Source of the DNA: Paramecium pentaurelia
Taxonomy: Eukaryota; Ciliophora; Oligohymenophorea; Peniculida; Parameciidae
DNA length: 64,000 nt
Reading direction: 5' to 3'
NCBI GenBank assembly: GCA_905183005.1
Contig: CAJJDO010000145.1
Span: forward strand, 230,634 to 294,633
Under the pieces are notes generated by a model. That model worked only from the letters and a program-made list of their open reading frames with translations, ran no database searches and had not been told where the DNA came from. A program made the position numbers and the translations under genes. Shown piece after piece: positions 34,442 through 47,800 of the stretch. Within the stretch, counting starts at the first letter, position 1. Each line of letters opens with the position of its first letter.

Positions 34442-35948
34442 TCAACTCACTTCATCTTAAAAACATTCAAATATAAGTTCTCCTTATTCATTTTCATATT
34501 CTCTAATTCTATCCTCTGTTTTTAATTCATTCAATTCAACTGTTTCTGAATTATCAAGTGATGTATCTTTTGGATGAAACATATGAGCACATAAATCTAA
34601 TACTGTTTTTTTGTCTATCTCAGCTGCTTCATTCTCTAATCAATTCATATTTATAATTATATACCTGTATTTATTACACTGTAATATTCAACAAATTCAC
34701 TTATTCTCTCAACAAATCTACATTCTTCCATCTATTTTGCAAAGTTCTCTTTACTCAAATAAGATAAACAAATTAAAACATGCATTAATACACTTACTTA
34801 TATCTAATCCTTCATGAATTTTAACAATTATTCCATAACCTAATGAGCAAATTTCCCTTATTTCTCAAGATATTATAATGTGTATGGAGTATGAATCACA
34901 TTTGCTAATGTAGCAGATGCAAAATCAAGACAAAATATATGAATTTTTGTATTTATTGATTTTTGTATTAATTAGATGATCCATTATATCATTTCATTAT
35001 GAACATATGTTGGTATTACAGTATCTTTTATACTAGCTTTTTATAAAATTGCTAAACAAAATCTTTAAGTAACAGAACCATTTTCTTATTCTTTCAAAAT
35101 TTTTATTATTTTCTCTATAATTATCATATTACCATTATATGTTAAATATTCTACACCTCTTAAAGTACTACTTATTACACTTATTAAACTTGTAATTGCA
35201 TGTCTCAGACTCTAATTATTAATATCTAATAAATGAACAACAAAATCAAATTTCTCTGTTGCTTCAATATTAAATACATCATTTCTAATTAATTCATAAA
35301 CTAAATTCTTTCTCAACTCAGGTGCTATTTATAACGCATTTACTCTTAGAGATAATAACACTTCAATCATTCCATCTACATGTTTATCTTGAAAGTTCTT
35401 AAATAGTTTTGTTTTATGTTCATGCATAACTTATTCAGTAATTAATTCAGTTCCTTCTGGTTTACCTTCATTGATTATCACTTTATGATACTTTCCCAAT
35501 TAAATTTTATAATTCTCTAAAGTTTCACTTAAGTTCTCATTCTTGGCTGTTTCTTTGAGAGAATGCAATAATTAAAGTAGATTGATACTTACAGAGAAGA
35601 TTTGTCTTCCAGCTTATAGGATTTATTAATATTTTTTATTGAAAGCTTTTTATTCCTTTTCCAAATTAATTTCTCTTTTAGTTTTTGTATTGTCACTCTT
35701 AAACAATTGAAATAATCTTGGAGCGTCATCTCCTATTTATTTAGATTATTATTATTTATTAAGCATCTAAAAGTAAGAATTATGGAAATGAGTACTTTAT
35801 TAGAAACTTATTTGCTCTTGATTTCAGCTTCAAAACATTCAAGAGTGTTTGAAAAAGATGAATATCTAAGATACTCTTTAATGTATTCATTGATTTCATT
35901 TTAATCAGGTTGAATAGAATTAGGCAAATTTGAATTTGCAGATTTCAT
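34442..35948 (-). CDS. LisH/armadillo-repeat protein, ARMC9-like
   Basis: 482 aa with two 29-nt introns. An N-terminal LisH-like motif (EYIKEYLRYSSFSNTLECF) is followed by a coiled region (NLEKEQKAFNKKY), then alpha-helical armadillo-type repeats from about residue 200 (LLDINNQSLRHAITSLISVI, KILKEQENGSVTQRFCLAILQK, LMHVLICLSYLSKE). Near the C-terminus LDLCAHMFHPKD precedes an acidic tail. LisH at the start plus this repeat block fits ARMC9, a ciliary base/tip protein mutated in Joubert syndrome in humans. The C-terminal IDR of vertebrate ARMC9 is absent. The assignment is by pattern, not alignment. Confidence 0.65.
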
Positions 35949-37160
35949 TAATATAAAAATATCAATAAATACACAATTTCTTAAGTTTACTAAATAATCC
36001 ACTTAATTAATTTAAATAATTTTATATTCAAGATTTGTCTTTATTTAATAATTAAATCTTATTATTTAAAGATACTTTAAATTTTATATTAGATTTCTGA
36101 GATTTATAAATGTTATTTTACCTAATTTAATAATTTATTTATAATCCTTAAATATAATCTTTTATTTTATATCCTCATTTCCATTTCTGTCTTAAAATTA
36201 ATCTTATTTTATGAATTTTATGAATCTGAATAATTGTTAAAACTTATCGTTTCTAATTTATCTCATCCTTTTTTATTTTAAAGTTTTGAGTATTATGAAT
36301 GTAGACTTTATTATGAAATATCTAAATTTTTGTGTCAATAATATTTAATTACTTTTCATCATCATTAGTATTAGATTAAATAATTTATTATTTATAATGC
36401 TCTACTCTTTATGAACAAATCAAATTTATATAAATTCTTCCAAATCAGAACTCATTTTTTTTAATTTTTAGATTTATACATGTTATTATGATCTAAACAT
36501 ATTGTTAAACTTAACCATTTCTTATACTTTATATCCAATCAAAATCTTGATTTCATTTTAGAATTATTTCATATATTCTTCTTGTTATAATATTCGTTTT
36601 TTTCTCTCTTCTCATCATACTCAATAATTGCACTTATTTAACTATTTCTATTTCATTTATTCTTAAATAAGAGTATAGAAATCCATATCATTTTGACATA
36701 CCTCCAATATTTTCTAGAATTATATAAATTCCATATTACTTTTTGTATCTGATCTGAAATTAGATTCAACAAAGTTCTTGAGTAATAGTCCAAATAATAT
36801 CCCTTAAAGAATATAGAGACATGATAAATTGTAGATTTGTTATTATGTAATCCTAATTAAGATTGTTTAAAAATAGTGGACTAAATTATTCTAATTGGGG
36901 GAATTCAAAAGAAAATGGTTTAATGAGATGTTTAATTGCACTGTTATTTTATTGCATATTTATATTAATGTAAATGAATGTGTGTTAAGAATTAACAAAG
37001 GAGCGGGAGTTGAAATTAAAATGAAGAATAAAAAGACAATCTCTTGAGGAAAGTTTATAAAAAATATTTTGCATATTATAATATATTAGTAATTAAGTTA
37101 ATAGCACTTCTTTTGGATTCACAGTTTTAAATTATTTGAAATAATTCATAGACATACTTA
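35949..37160. other. long intergenic region, 1.2 kb
   Basis: The longest gene-poor gap in the first 50 kb. A short minus-strand frame at 36621-36734 (37 aa, MEFIQFQKILEV...) and neighbouring coding-like pieces in other frames hint at a decayed gene, but no model can be supported. The segments around 36190-36260 and 36470-36540 share a loosely similar word order (a run ending in TGTTAAA followed by TT[AT]TC), possibly an old duplication. Confidence 0.4.
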
Positions 37161-40033
37161 ATGGCTAGTGAGGAAGAAGTAAACATTGAGGATGAAATTA
37201 TTGAGGAATCATAAGTAGAAGACAATCCAAAAAAGAAGAAGGACAAGAAAGATAAGAAAATAACTATGAAGCTAGACTAGAAAAAGCCAATTGATGGTAA
37301 ATAGCAATTTGGTGATAAATCTATATGTCGATTATGCAAAGTGACTACTCAATCCACTCCAACTATAATCTGTATAAGGTGTCACTTTAAATACCACAAG
37401 GAATGCATACGAACTTAAAACAAAGAGCCATAATTCCAGGAAGGTACTAAATGGTACTGTCTCTCATGTATAGAGAGAATGGCCAAGAGAAAATTGAAAG
37501 AGTCGGAACCATAGAAAAAGAAGAAAACTAGTCAAATCCCTGAATTCTTTTAGAAAACCTTATAACCACAAGAAGATAAATTGAAAAAACACACAGAATT
37601 TCAATAAAAATATCCAACCTATGTCTAATAAGGAAGAGTAATTTTTCCAATATTTGATGAATATCTGACAGCATATCAATAATTGTTTACCATAGAAATT
37701 AAAAAGAAGCCTATTCTCCAACTTGATCCAACTATTCCCCAGAACCTCTTTGAAGATATTCTTAAGATATGGGATAGTTATAATTATATGGATAAAATAG
37801 TGAGTGACATTCTCTATGCAGGAGAACAGTAAACTGAATGTATTTCTATACATAATATAAAAAGAGTAAAGTTAAGTTAATAACATTGGTACATTGATTC
37901 ATTTCAAAGACAATCACACACCCTATAGTTAAAAAACTCGCTTAGAGATATATAATATAATATAAACCAAACCTGAAGAATTGATCCTCTTCTTTTGTTA
38001 CTTCTATCTTAAATAAATAATTGAGGATTTAGATTAAGAATAAATGTAAAAATAATCATATGTAATTCATATCACAATATATCTAGAAAATCCCATATTG
38101 GCACCTACTTGGATATATGTGGTTTACAAATCGAATCCGATATTATGAATTATTAAGGGATGACATTAAATAATTGCCAACCAATATCTATAAACAAGGA
38201 ATTCTACCTTTGACATAAGATATGATAGACTTTTCTGATTACACAGACATCAAGAAAGTGTGTAAATTACTTATAGCTTTATCAGATGGATTGACTGGTC
38301 TAAAGAAAACTTAGTTTTTATATCAATTCAGAACTGAAAATCTCCTATCTAATAATAGAATCAAATAATAATTAGGCACATAGATTAAATAATAAAGAAG
38401 TTAATAAATTGACATTAAAAAAGAGATAATTGAAGCTGAAGGTAACATATCAATTGCCAAAGTATAATTTCTTATAATATATTAGTCTTAATTAAAATAA
38501 GATGGTTTAACAAGAGTTGAATCACAGAAATTTACAAAATAAATGGAATAAGCTTAAAAATAGGCATAAAAATTAAAATAATAGTATTCAAAATTAGAAA
38601 AAGAAATAGCTTCTTTAACAGAAAGATATAATTAATAAGATAAGGTAACTATGTATTAATATATTTATTAGGAATTGGCTATTACTTAAATGCCAGCTTT
38701 ATTATTAAATCCATCTATGTGTTTAGGTCAGGATGCTAAACATAGTTCATATTATTTCTTTTTATATGAACCTGATAAAATATTTGTATGTATGAGACAT
38801 TCTATTATTGATGATGATGGATCATAATAATGGGGATTTTATGATTAGACTGATATCTAAAATCTACTTAATTCTTTATGTCCAAAAGGTGTTAGAGAAA
38901 ACACTTTAAAGAATAATATTATTGAATTATAAAGGGCTAAATTGTTATAAATAAATGAGTAAAATTAAGAATAGAATAATGATTAAATAGAATAAGAGAA
39001 TAATAAAAATGGGAAAGGTGTAGAGAATGATATTGAATAAGAGGTTCATAATTAAAGTGAAGAATAAATAGAGAGAATAAATAGTTTAATAAATTTAGAT
39101 GTAGATGAACTTGTTAATGAATTTGTTGAAATTGAATCAAGTTTAACATAATATTTAAATTAAAAAAATTCAAGATGGTGTAGTACTGAATAAAGAATTG
39201 CATTTTTAAAGAGTTTTTAGAATGTTATTGAAAAAAAGAGTTCACAAGAATATGATGAAATAGATCTCAAACCTTTAGGAAAAGCTATTGAATATTTTGT
39301 AGATAATACAATGATGTAAGAGAAATTAGAACTCAGATTAGATGAAGATATAGATGAGAAATTATTAAATGAAAATGAAGATGATTCTTATTAATAACCT
39401 AATAGAAGAAGAAAAGTTGTTGAAGATGATTCATCTGTTGATGAATAACCTTAAACTATGTTACAATAATTAGAATAAATGGATATTGGAAAAGTAAGAG
39501 TAAGAAAATTACCAATGAAATTATTTGGTACTTATTATGAGACTTTACGATTGAATTTAATTGAACAACTCAAATTTGATTGTAATTTAGCAAAAATGAA
39601 GATTTGCTTAGAAGTATTAGGTCAAATTGTTAAGGATTATATTGACAGAAAAAAGATTCAAATACAATAATAAATTATACCTGTTGGAGAAAAGAAAAAG
39701 GTGGAAGAAGTAGTTGTTGTTGTTAAAAAGAATGTTGAACCTCAACCTTAATTTGTTTAAGAAGCATAATTGTATGTTACTCAAAATTTGAGGAAAAGAA
39801 ACTAAGTAAAACCTTAATATACTGAGACAGAAACTAAATGGGAGGACAGATGCAAGAAATGTAATAAAGGAGGAAAAGTTATTTGTTGTGATACTTGTCC
39901 AAAAGTATTTCATCCAAAATGTATAAATTTAAAGGAGGTTCCATAAGGGAAGTGGAACTGTCTTAATTGCTTAACAAATTTTGAGAGATAAATTAAAACA
40001 AGAGCTACTATTAGAAAGTTAGAAAACCAATGA
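37161..40033 (+). CDS. DDT/WHIM-like protein with two PHD fingers (ACF1/BAZ-like)
   Basis: About 931 aa. Introns of 25, 25 and 27 nt. Likely subunit of an ISWI-type chromatin-remodelling complex. Lysine-rich N-terminus; PHD 1 at about residues 55-110 (CRLCKVTT, IICIRCHFKYHKEC, WYCLSC); a DDT-like segment (PQNLFEDILKIWDSYNYMDKIVSDIL); a long Q-rich coiled coil (KLEKEIASLTERYN); a WHIM-like block (LGQDAKHSSYYFFLYEPDKIFV and WGFYDQTDIQNLLNSLCPKG); acidic linkers; and PHD 2 at the end (CKKCNKGGKVICCDTCPKVFHPKC then WNCLNC). The order resembles ACF1/BAZ1A, with the PHD pair split to both ends. No bromodomain is visible. The next gene starts only 31 bp after the stop. Confidence 0.8.
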
Positions 40034-40064
40034 GACAATGATCCATTGTTTTTATTATTAAATA

Positions 40065-40797
40065 ATGATTTGTGATTTAGTTGATTATACTCTAAGAACA
40101 ACTCCAAATAAAGGAAGGTTTTCATAGACCAACACAACAACATCCCCTAACAGTTCTAGCAATTCATCTTTCGAAGCTTCTTAACTTAAGATCCCACGAC
40201 CTTTGTTAAGTTTTGATGAAAAATTTGAAGCTTCTCTTTGTGCTTTTGGTAATAGGTTTATAATCCATTTTAGAGTTTAAATTATTAGTCCCTGAAGAAG
40301 ATGGCTTAATAAATTTTGAACAGTTCAGTTAAGAATTGATATAAGACAAACTTATATTCTTGAATGATGAAAAATATTTATAATAGTAATAGGCATCATT
40401 AGAGATTTTAGAAGAGAATGTAACGCATTTAATTAAAAAACTTAGATTCTTAAGGATGATAGAACCACTTTGATGCTCAAAAATATACCAAGAAGCATGA
40501 AGCCAAATGACTTGAGAAATATTTTAAATAAAGAATTTCGTAATCTCTATGATTTTTTCTATTTACCTTTGGATAACAATGTATTTCTAATTTTATATTT
40601 GAAGAATGAAGGTCATTTGGGATATGCTTTTGTTAATTTTATCAATCAGGATGTAGTATTAAAGTTTTATAGAACATTTAATAATTAAAAATGGACTAAT
40701 ACAGAGAAAGTAATTCTAATTTTATTAATTGTAGTAAATTTGTCAATTGAAATATGCTAAATTATAGGGAAGAAGACAATATGAATTTGCAAGATGA
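40065..40797 (+). CDS. Mei2-like RRM protein
   Basis: 210 aa, four introns (25, 26, 24, 25 nt). The C-terminal half is the distinctive Mei2-type RRM: TTLMLKNIPRSMKPNDL, YDFFYLPLDNN, GHLGYAFVNF and ICQLKYAKLQGR. Mei2-type proteins bind RNA and control meiosis in fission yeast and plants; the ciliate ones are often short, as here. The N-terminal half is S/T/N-rich and probably disordered. TAG in the final exon (YAKLQG) is Gln. The start lies 31 bp after the DDT/PHD gene stop. Confidence 0.85.
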
Positions 40798-40855
40798 TTG
40801 AGTTTCAAATAGCTATTTTTGTGTATTTTTTTTTCAAATTTTGATTTAAATTCAT

Positions 40856-41691
40856 TCAAGGATAATATGGAGCTAATAGTTTTTAATTATATAAATCATT
40901 TAAGTTTAATGAAGAATAAACCTCTGAATCTGTTAGGATTTATTCAAAGTTCTTCACTTTTTTCATTCTTTTCTATGCATTTTTAGTCAATAATTATTTA
41001 ATTAATAATTTTACAGACCTTAGAATAATTACAATATCAACTTATCTATGCACTATGGAAATTCAACTTTATCATTCACAATAGCCTAATATACTTCATA
41101 TGGTGTCTTGCCCTTAAAAGGAAGTTCCCCAGTTGAGAACTCATACAATAATACTCCTAAACTCCAATAATCCACACTATTATTATAACCTTATCCTTAA
41201 ATTGCTTCTGGAGCCATAAAACCTGGACTTCCACATAATGTATTTGTCTTTTAAGGATACTTTACCAATTTACTCAAATCAAAATCCACTAATTTTATAT
41301 ATCCATTTTTCATAAGCAATAGATTTTCAGACTTTAAATCTCTATAAATCACATCATTTTTATGTAGATAATCCAAAGCTAATATGATTTATGCTGAATA
41401 AAATTGAATTGCTTCCAATTCCAATTAATGATTGCGTATGTATTTATATAGTGATTATTCATGTAATAGTTCCATTAAATAATATGCAGAATTATTACAG
41501 ATCTCATATTAGAATACTTTAACAATGTTTGGATGATTCAAGAGTTATAATCTTTAGAAAAGCTGTTCTGAAAATAAATTTAATGAAATCTATTTAGCTG
41601 CATATTTCTTCTAATCTCTTTAATTTATCACTTCAACAACCTGTCCTTATTCTCCCTCTCCTAACTTCCTAACAAAGACATACCCACTCAT
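40856..41691 (-). CDS. AGC/PKA-like protein kinase with DFD motif
   Basis: 270 aa, one 23-nt intron near the end. Glycine loop GEGEQGQV close to the start, AAKQ with the VAIK lysine, YRDLKSENLL catalytic loop, then VDFDLSK where DFG is expected, CGSPGFMAPE, and GVLLYEFSTGELPF and NAQKRM. The order and GSPGFMAPE resemble PKA/PKG-type kinases without any N-terminal regulatory region. DFD keeps the metal-binding Asp but replaces glycine, which may affect activation-loop movement. The kinase domain fills the protein. A shared cAMP/cGMP theme with the cyclase gene is speculative. Confidence 0.8.
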
Positions 41692-41835
41692 TAATTATAT
41701 CTAATAATTCCACTTTATTGACTACAAAATGCTATAAACTTACTCAAATTATAAGTCACTTTTAAAGAATCCTCATCCAAATTAAATTAATGTTTTAAAA
41801 AAAAGAACATTATTTAATTGAAAATACACAATAAC

Positions 41836-44800
41836 TCATTTAATATCTTTCAGAATTGTGCTTGCAAACTTTGAAATAAAATCTTTTAGTCCTGCTATTG
41901 ATTTATTTAATTCGTTTCTATAAATAATAATAATTATTAATATACTAATTTTTAGGTCCATTTACTTTTTCTAAATCATCTATACTTCTTATCAATATTC
42001 CTATCTTTTCTAAGGCCATTACATAATCTTTCTTTATTTAATCCAAATCCTCATTAATCTTAGCCTTTATCTCTTAATTCTTTTTATCATGAATCAACTA
42101 TTTATAATAATTTAATTGCTGAACTAACTATAAATTTAATAGAATTCATACTTTAACTTATAAGATCTTTAATTCTGCCTCTAATTATTATCCTTATGCA
42201 TCATTTATCACTATGCTTCTATTTTATATTGTATTTTTCTCAAGTTCTTATTATTATTAATTAATATAATCTTAGTACTTTTAAACTTAATTCAAATAAT
42301 TTTAATTCTAACTTGATAATTGCTTAATCTCTTTATTTAATTTATCCTTATCCAACTCACATTATGCAATTTATTGGTTCAACGAATTTAATTGATTCTT
42401 TTATAAATTATAATTCTCTCTTAATTATTCTAATTCTTATTATTAGGATTTCAATTTAATTTCTTATTATTCTAATTATTTTCCATTTTATTCTTTTAAA
42501 GCACTCAATTCTGAAACTTAACTTTCTAATTTATCAACCTTTTTTTAATTTTATTATAATTTAGTGTTCTCAATTTAAAGTTTACTTAACTCTTCTAATT
42601 TCTCATTTAAAGTCTATTGTAATTCTGAATTTTCTTAACTAAGATTAGTTATTTATTATAATTATTACTAAATCTCACTTTCATATTATTCTCTAGAATC
42701 TGATAATTAAGAATTAACATTTTGTAATTATTAATTTAATTTATTTAATTTTTCATCTAATTCTTATTTTTATTTGGTTATTAATAACAAATTATTTTGA
42801 GTCTACAACAAACTCTATTCTAATTAAGTAACATTATTGGTTAATTAATTAATTTATTTTTCTGACTATTCTCTATATTGTTATAATTATTCTTAAATAT
42901 TTTTCTATTATAAATCTATTAATTCTTTTTCCTCTTTTTCAGACAACAATTTTTAAGTTATTTGTAAATTTTAAGAATTTTGATCATTAATTTAAGAACT
43001 CATTTGTTTAATTTAATCATTTTGCCTTTATTTTTCTTCCTCTAATTTTAAAATTTATTATTTTTATTTTTCTAATTCTTATTTTGTAGTATTTTATATT
43101 TATTATAGTATTTCAATCTTATTTTATAATTCTTTATTCTCTTAATTAATTTAATTATTTTCATTCTTAGAACTTTGAAGTTTACTATTTAAACTTTATA
43201 TTTCTTATTATAATTAAGTAGTTGCTTGATTTGATTAATCAATTTAACTCTTAAAATATTTAATAGATTCATCTAATTAGTTCATTGATTCATTTTTTGA
43301 TCTTATTTATTAATTCAATACACTAATTTATTCAGTTAATAATTATTCTTATTGTTATTTACTTTAAGATAATGATTATATTTATTATTTAAGATTTGCA
43401 ATTTGATCATCCCTTGTTTTTATTTGCTAATTTAATTATTGAGCTTGAGATTAACTTTAATCTTGTAATTATCTTTAAATGAGTTCCTTCATTTCTTCAG
43501 CATTAGCAGCACTATTCTAAATATCAATTAATTGTTTTTTCAATAAATCAATCATTTCATTTTTATTATTTATATTAGAATCACTTTCTTTAATTTACCT
43601 TTACATTTCTAATTACAACCTCTAAATTTCTTCCTTTAAAATCTTAATTTCATAAACTTATTGTTCTATTTTACTATTTAAATTTTATTCATTTTCAAAT
43701 AGATTAATTTATTTCTTTTAAGCTTCATTCTTCAATAATTAATTAGCACTTATAGCAGCTTATAATTATTATTATATCTAAATAATATCTTATTGATGAT
43801 CCTCTTCCAATCTTAATTTTTCTTCCTTCTATTATTTTATTGTATTTTATAATTTGAGTATTTCACAATTAAGATTTGATATTTCAAATTCAAATGTACT
43901 AATTTATAAATTAAGAGTATTAATTTTTTATCCAGCAATTTATTCATTTTCTTAACTTTCATTAATATAATCTTAAAGTTCTTGAATTATTTATGTTTAT
44001 TTAAATAATTATTATTTTAATTGATCTGAAGTTTGCTCAAATTATTTTGATAATTAAGATTTTTCTGATTCTTTTAGAGTTATTACTTAAGATAATTATG
44101 CCACTTCTAAATTATATGATGCAATTTTATTATTGCAATCTTAAATTTATTAATTAAGTTTTTTCTCATTAGTCTACTTATCTAAAATAATCTAATTTAA
44201 TTCATTTTATTTCTCAAATAACTTTTATGCTTATTCTTCATTTTAAGAATTCTTATCTTCAAGATTACTTTATAAAGTTTCTATCAAATTTTATTATTAT
44301 GTTAATTTTTCTTCCATTTAATTTATCTTATTATTTGATTTTTGTATATTAAATTCTGATTCTTTTATGTATTTCTAAAATTCTATATTTTATTTATCTT
44401 TTTAACTCTATAAATCTTAAATAAATTATTAACAAGACTCTTAATCCTCTTCATATTTTTATTATAAATTATTATATAATTCTTTTTAAGAAATTAATTA
44501 ATTTTATACTTCTTCGTATTACAATTTCAATTCATTATAATTATCTTCTAATTCAGATTAACTTTCCTTCAAAGTCTGAATTTACTATTTAAATTCTTTA
44601 TCACTTTCACTTTTTTCATCTTCTATCCTTTTTTATCTTTCAATTAATACATTTCTCTCTTAAATCAATTAATCAATTTAATCTTTCTATTAATTTAAAT
44701 TTTATTAAAATTCTGCAATCTAAAAATCTAAATTCAATATCTAAGCTTCTTTCTTATTTAAAATGGCTAATTTAGCTTATAGTTCTAAATCATAATTTTA

Positions 44801-47800
44801 TTGATTTTCTTAAAGTGTTTAAGATACTAATTAAAGTTCTTCATTCATTTATTTATTAACAGCCTCAATCTCTAATTTCTGTTTTTCAATTATCTCATTA
44901 CATTCTTTAATTTCTTTATCCTTCTATTTTATTTTAGATTTTAATTCATCTATTTCAATTGTTTATTAATCTAATTCTTTATCATACTACTCAATACATT
45001 CCATACCTACCTATAATTTCATTTTTAAATCTTAAACCTCTTGATTTAATTGATCAATCTCCCAATCCTTCTAAGCAATATCATCCATTTTCTTTAATAA
45101 TTATTCATATGAATAATCCTCTAATTGCTTATATTCTTTCTCAGATTCTTATTTTAATTTTTCCAATTATAACTAAATACTTGCAATTTCTTCATTTTTC
45201 TATATAACTGTTGTTGTCAAATCTTCTTCCTTTGTTTCTAATAATTTTAATGTATTATTATAGAGTTCCTCCAAAGATTTATTTTATTACTGTAATTTTA
45301 AATACGATCCCTCAGTTTGATTAAACTTTTCAATTTAATCTGTTAATTAAGTAGTCAACTCTTCTAATTCTAATTAAGTATCTTTGATACTTTTAGCTGA
45401 TTGTTCTAATTACTTTTGCTTATTTTAATTTTCTAAAGTGATTCCTTCAATAAATTTCTATTGTTCTTAAATTTTAATAATTTGCTATTGCATCTAATTA
45501 TTATTTCCCTCAATAGTCTCTTCTAAAGACTTAATCATAGCTTCTTTATCTATAATAATGTTTGACAATTCTTCAATTTTATCCTTTCCTTCTTTAATTT
45601 ATGAATTTAAATCACTAATCTCCTACTATTTTTAATTAGTTTCAATTTGATGCTTCAATTATTCTTCATTCATCTTTCCACCAATATCAGAAAGTTCTAG
45701 AGTGTGTTATTAGATTTTAGTCTATAATTATGATTATAATTATAAATATTCTAATTCTTTTCTTTAGATATCACTCTATAAATTTTGGATGGTTTCAATA
45801 TGTTAATCAACTTGTTCTTATAATTCATTTATTTTTTATTCTGCTAAATCTAATTCTTAATTTAATCGTTTCTCTTCTTAAAACTTCGTTTCTCTATATT
45901 CATCATATGTATTCTTTAATTCTCTAACATGAATTTGTAAGGAATCATTCAAATTTAATTATTTAATATTTTCTTCTTATTATTACTAAATCTATAAATT
46001 TAATTCATCCATTTATTCATCCTTTTATATCAACATCATATTCTTAAGTTGTATCAAATCTTAATTTTTTTTATTTATTTCTGCTATTCTTTATTCTTGA
46101 ACGATCTTTAAATCTTCAATAGTTTATTTATATGTTAATTCTACTTATTTCTTTTCTTCAACTAAATATTAAAGTTCTTCTAATAATTATTACTTATTCT
46201 ATTCTAATTTTGAAATCAATTCTGATTATTCAACATTTGTTTATATTTAAGAATCTATTGCTTCATTTTATATATCATTTTAATGTTATAATTCTTATAC
46301 TTATTTTTCATATTCACTTTCTTTCAATTATTTTTCATTTTTTAATTCTTAATACTTTTAATTCAATTAATTCAAATTATCTTATAATTATACAATCTTT
46401 TAATTTAAATTTGATATTTATTATTCTAGATTCTTTATCTAATCTTCCAATGATTTATTTTATTATTTGAACAATTATTCTGATTATTTTAGGTTTTCTG
46501 TTAATTCTAAGATCACTTATTATTATTTTTCTTATTCCAATTATGAATATGATTTGAATTTTTCAAGTTCAATACTTAAATTTTGACTATGATTTTTCAA
46601 TTAAATAATTTCTTATTCTTTTTATTATATATCATTCTAAAAAGCTTCATTATTTTAATTTAATTTCTCTAATTCTTTTTCTTTCTCTTAAATATATTCC
46701 AATCTTTATTCCATTTGAGCTTAATAATCAAAAAGTTATTGATCTAGTTTCTTAATTTAATGTTCTTTATCTTAAATTTCATTTTATTTTTACAACAATT
46801 ATTTTTAATGATTAACATTTATCTCTTCAATTTAAACTTGATTATCTCTTATTATATTTTCAATCTTAACATTCAAATTAGAAATTTCTAATCTATATTG
46901 ATCATCTTATAAATTAATTTAAGTCTAATGTAAAGTAACCATTAAATCTCTTTCATTAATCTCTTCTACCTACTTTGTATTTAATTATTTTAATTAAACT
47001 AACTCTTCTGATAATTGTAATACTTCATATTCATTTTTTAAATTAATCTAAATAATTTCTTATGTTTTTTATTCCAATTAAATTTATAATTATTCAATTT
47101 CTTTTAATTATTTTTCTATTTTTACTTATTAATCTAATAGTTATTATTTTAAATTCAATTTCTCTTAATTAAATTAACTCTATTCAATAGATGAATTCTT
47201 CTAATAATCATTATTAATTTCTTCTAAATTTGCAATCCTATTAGAATATTCAGCAATTAAACTTTTCTTTTCATCTTCAAGTATATGTATTTATTATTCA
47301 TATTTTTATTTTAATTACAACATCTCTTCATATTAAGTTTATTTTTTTTATTCATAATTTTTTAAAGCATCCTCTCCTTATTTCTTCAAAGCTTCAATTT
47401 ACTTATCTTTTGATTCACTAATGCTAGTTATTAATTTGTTCTTTTCATGTACTTCGTTAACTTAATCTTTATGCTATTAAATTAATTATTATAAATAAAA
47501 TTTCTCTGTTTAATTTACAGATTCTTTCTACTATTCTTAATATAATTAATCATTCAACTTTTAAAGTTACTCTTTTTAACTCTCATTTAATTAATTAATC
47601 TATTTTAGATTTTCTTGACTTTCTTGTAGTTTAATTTACAAATCATTTACTTCTTCATTCAACTAAAAATTTTCTTATTTAAGTTTTTCTTATAATAATT
47701 ATATTTACTTATATTCATTCTTCAAATTTTCATTTTATGTCTATTATTCTTTCAACTTATATGAATTCTCTAAATTTGTTTAAGATTGTTTTTATTCTTA

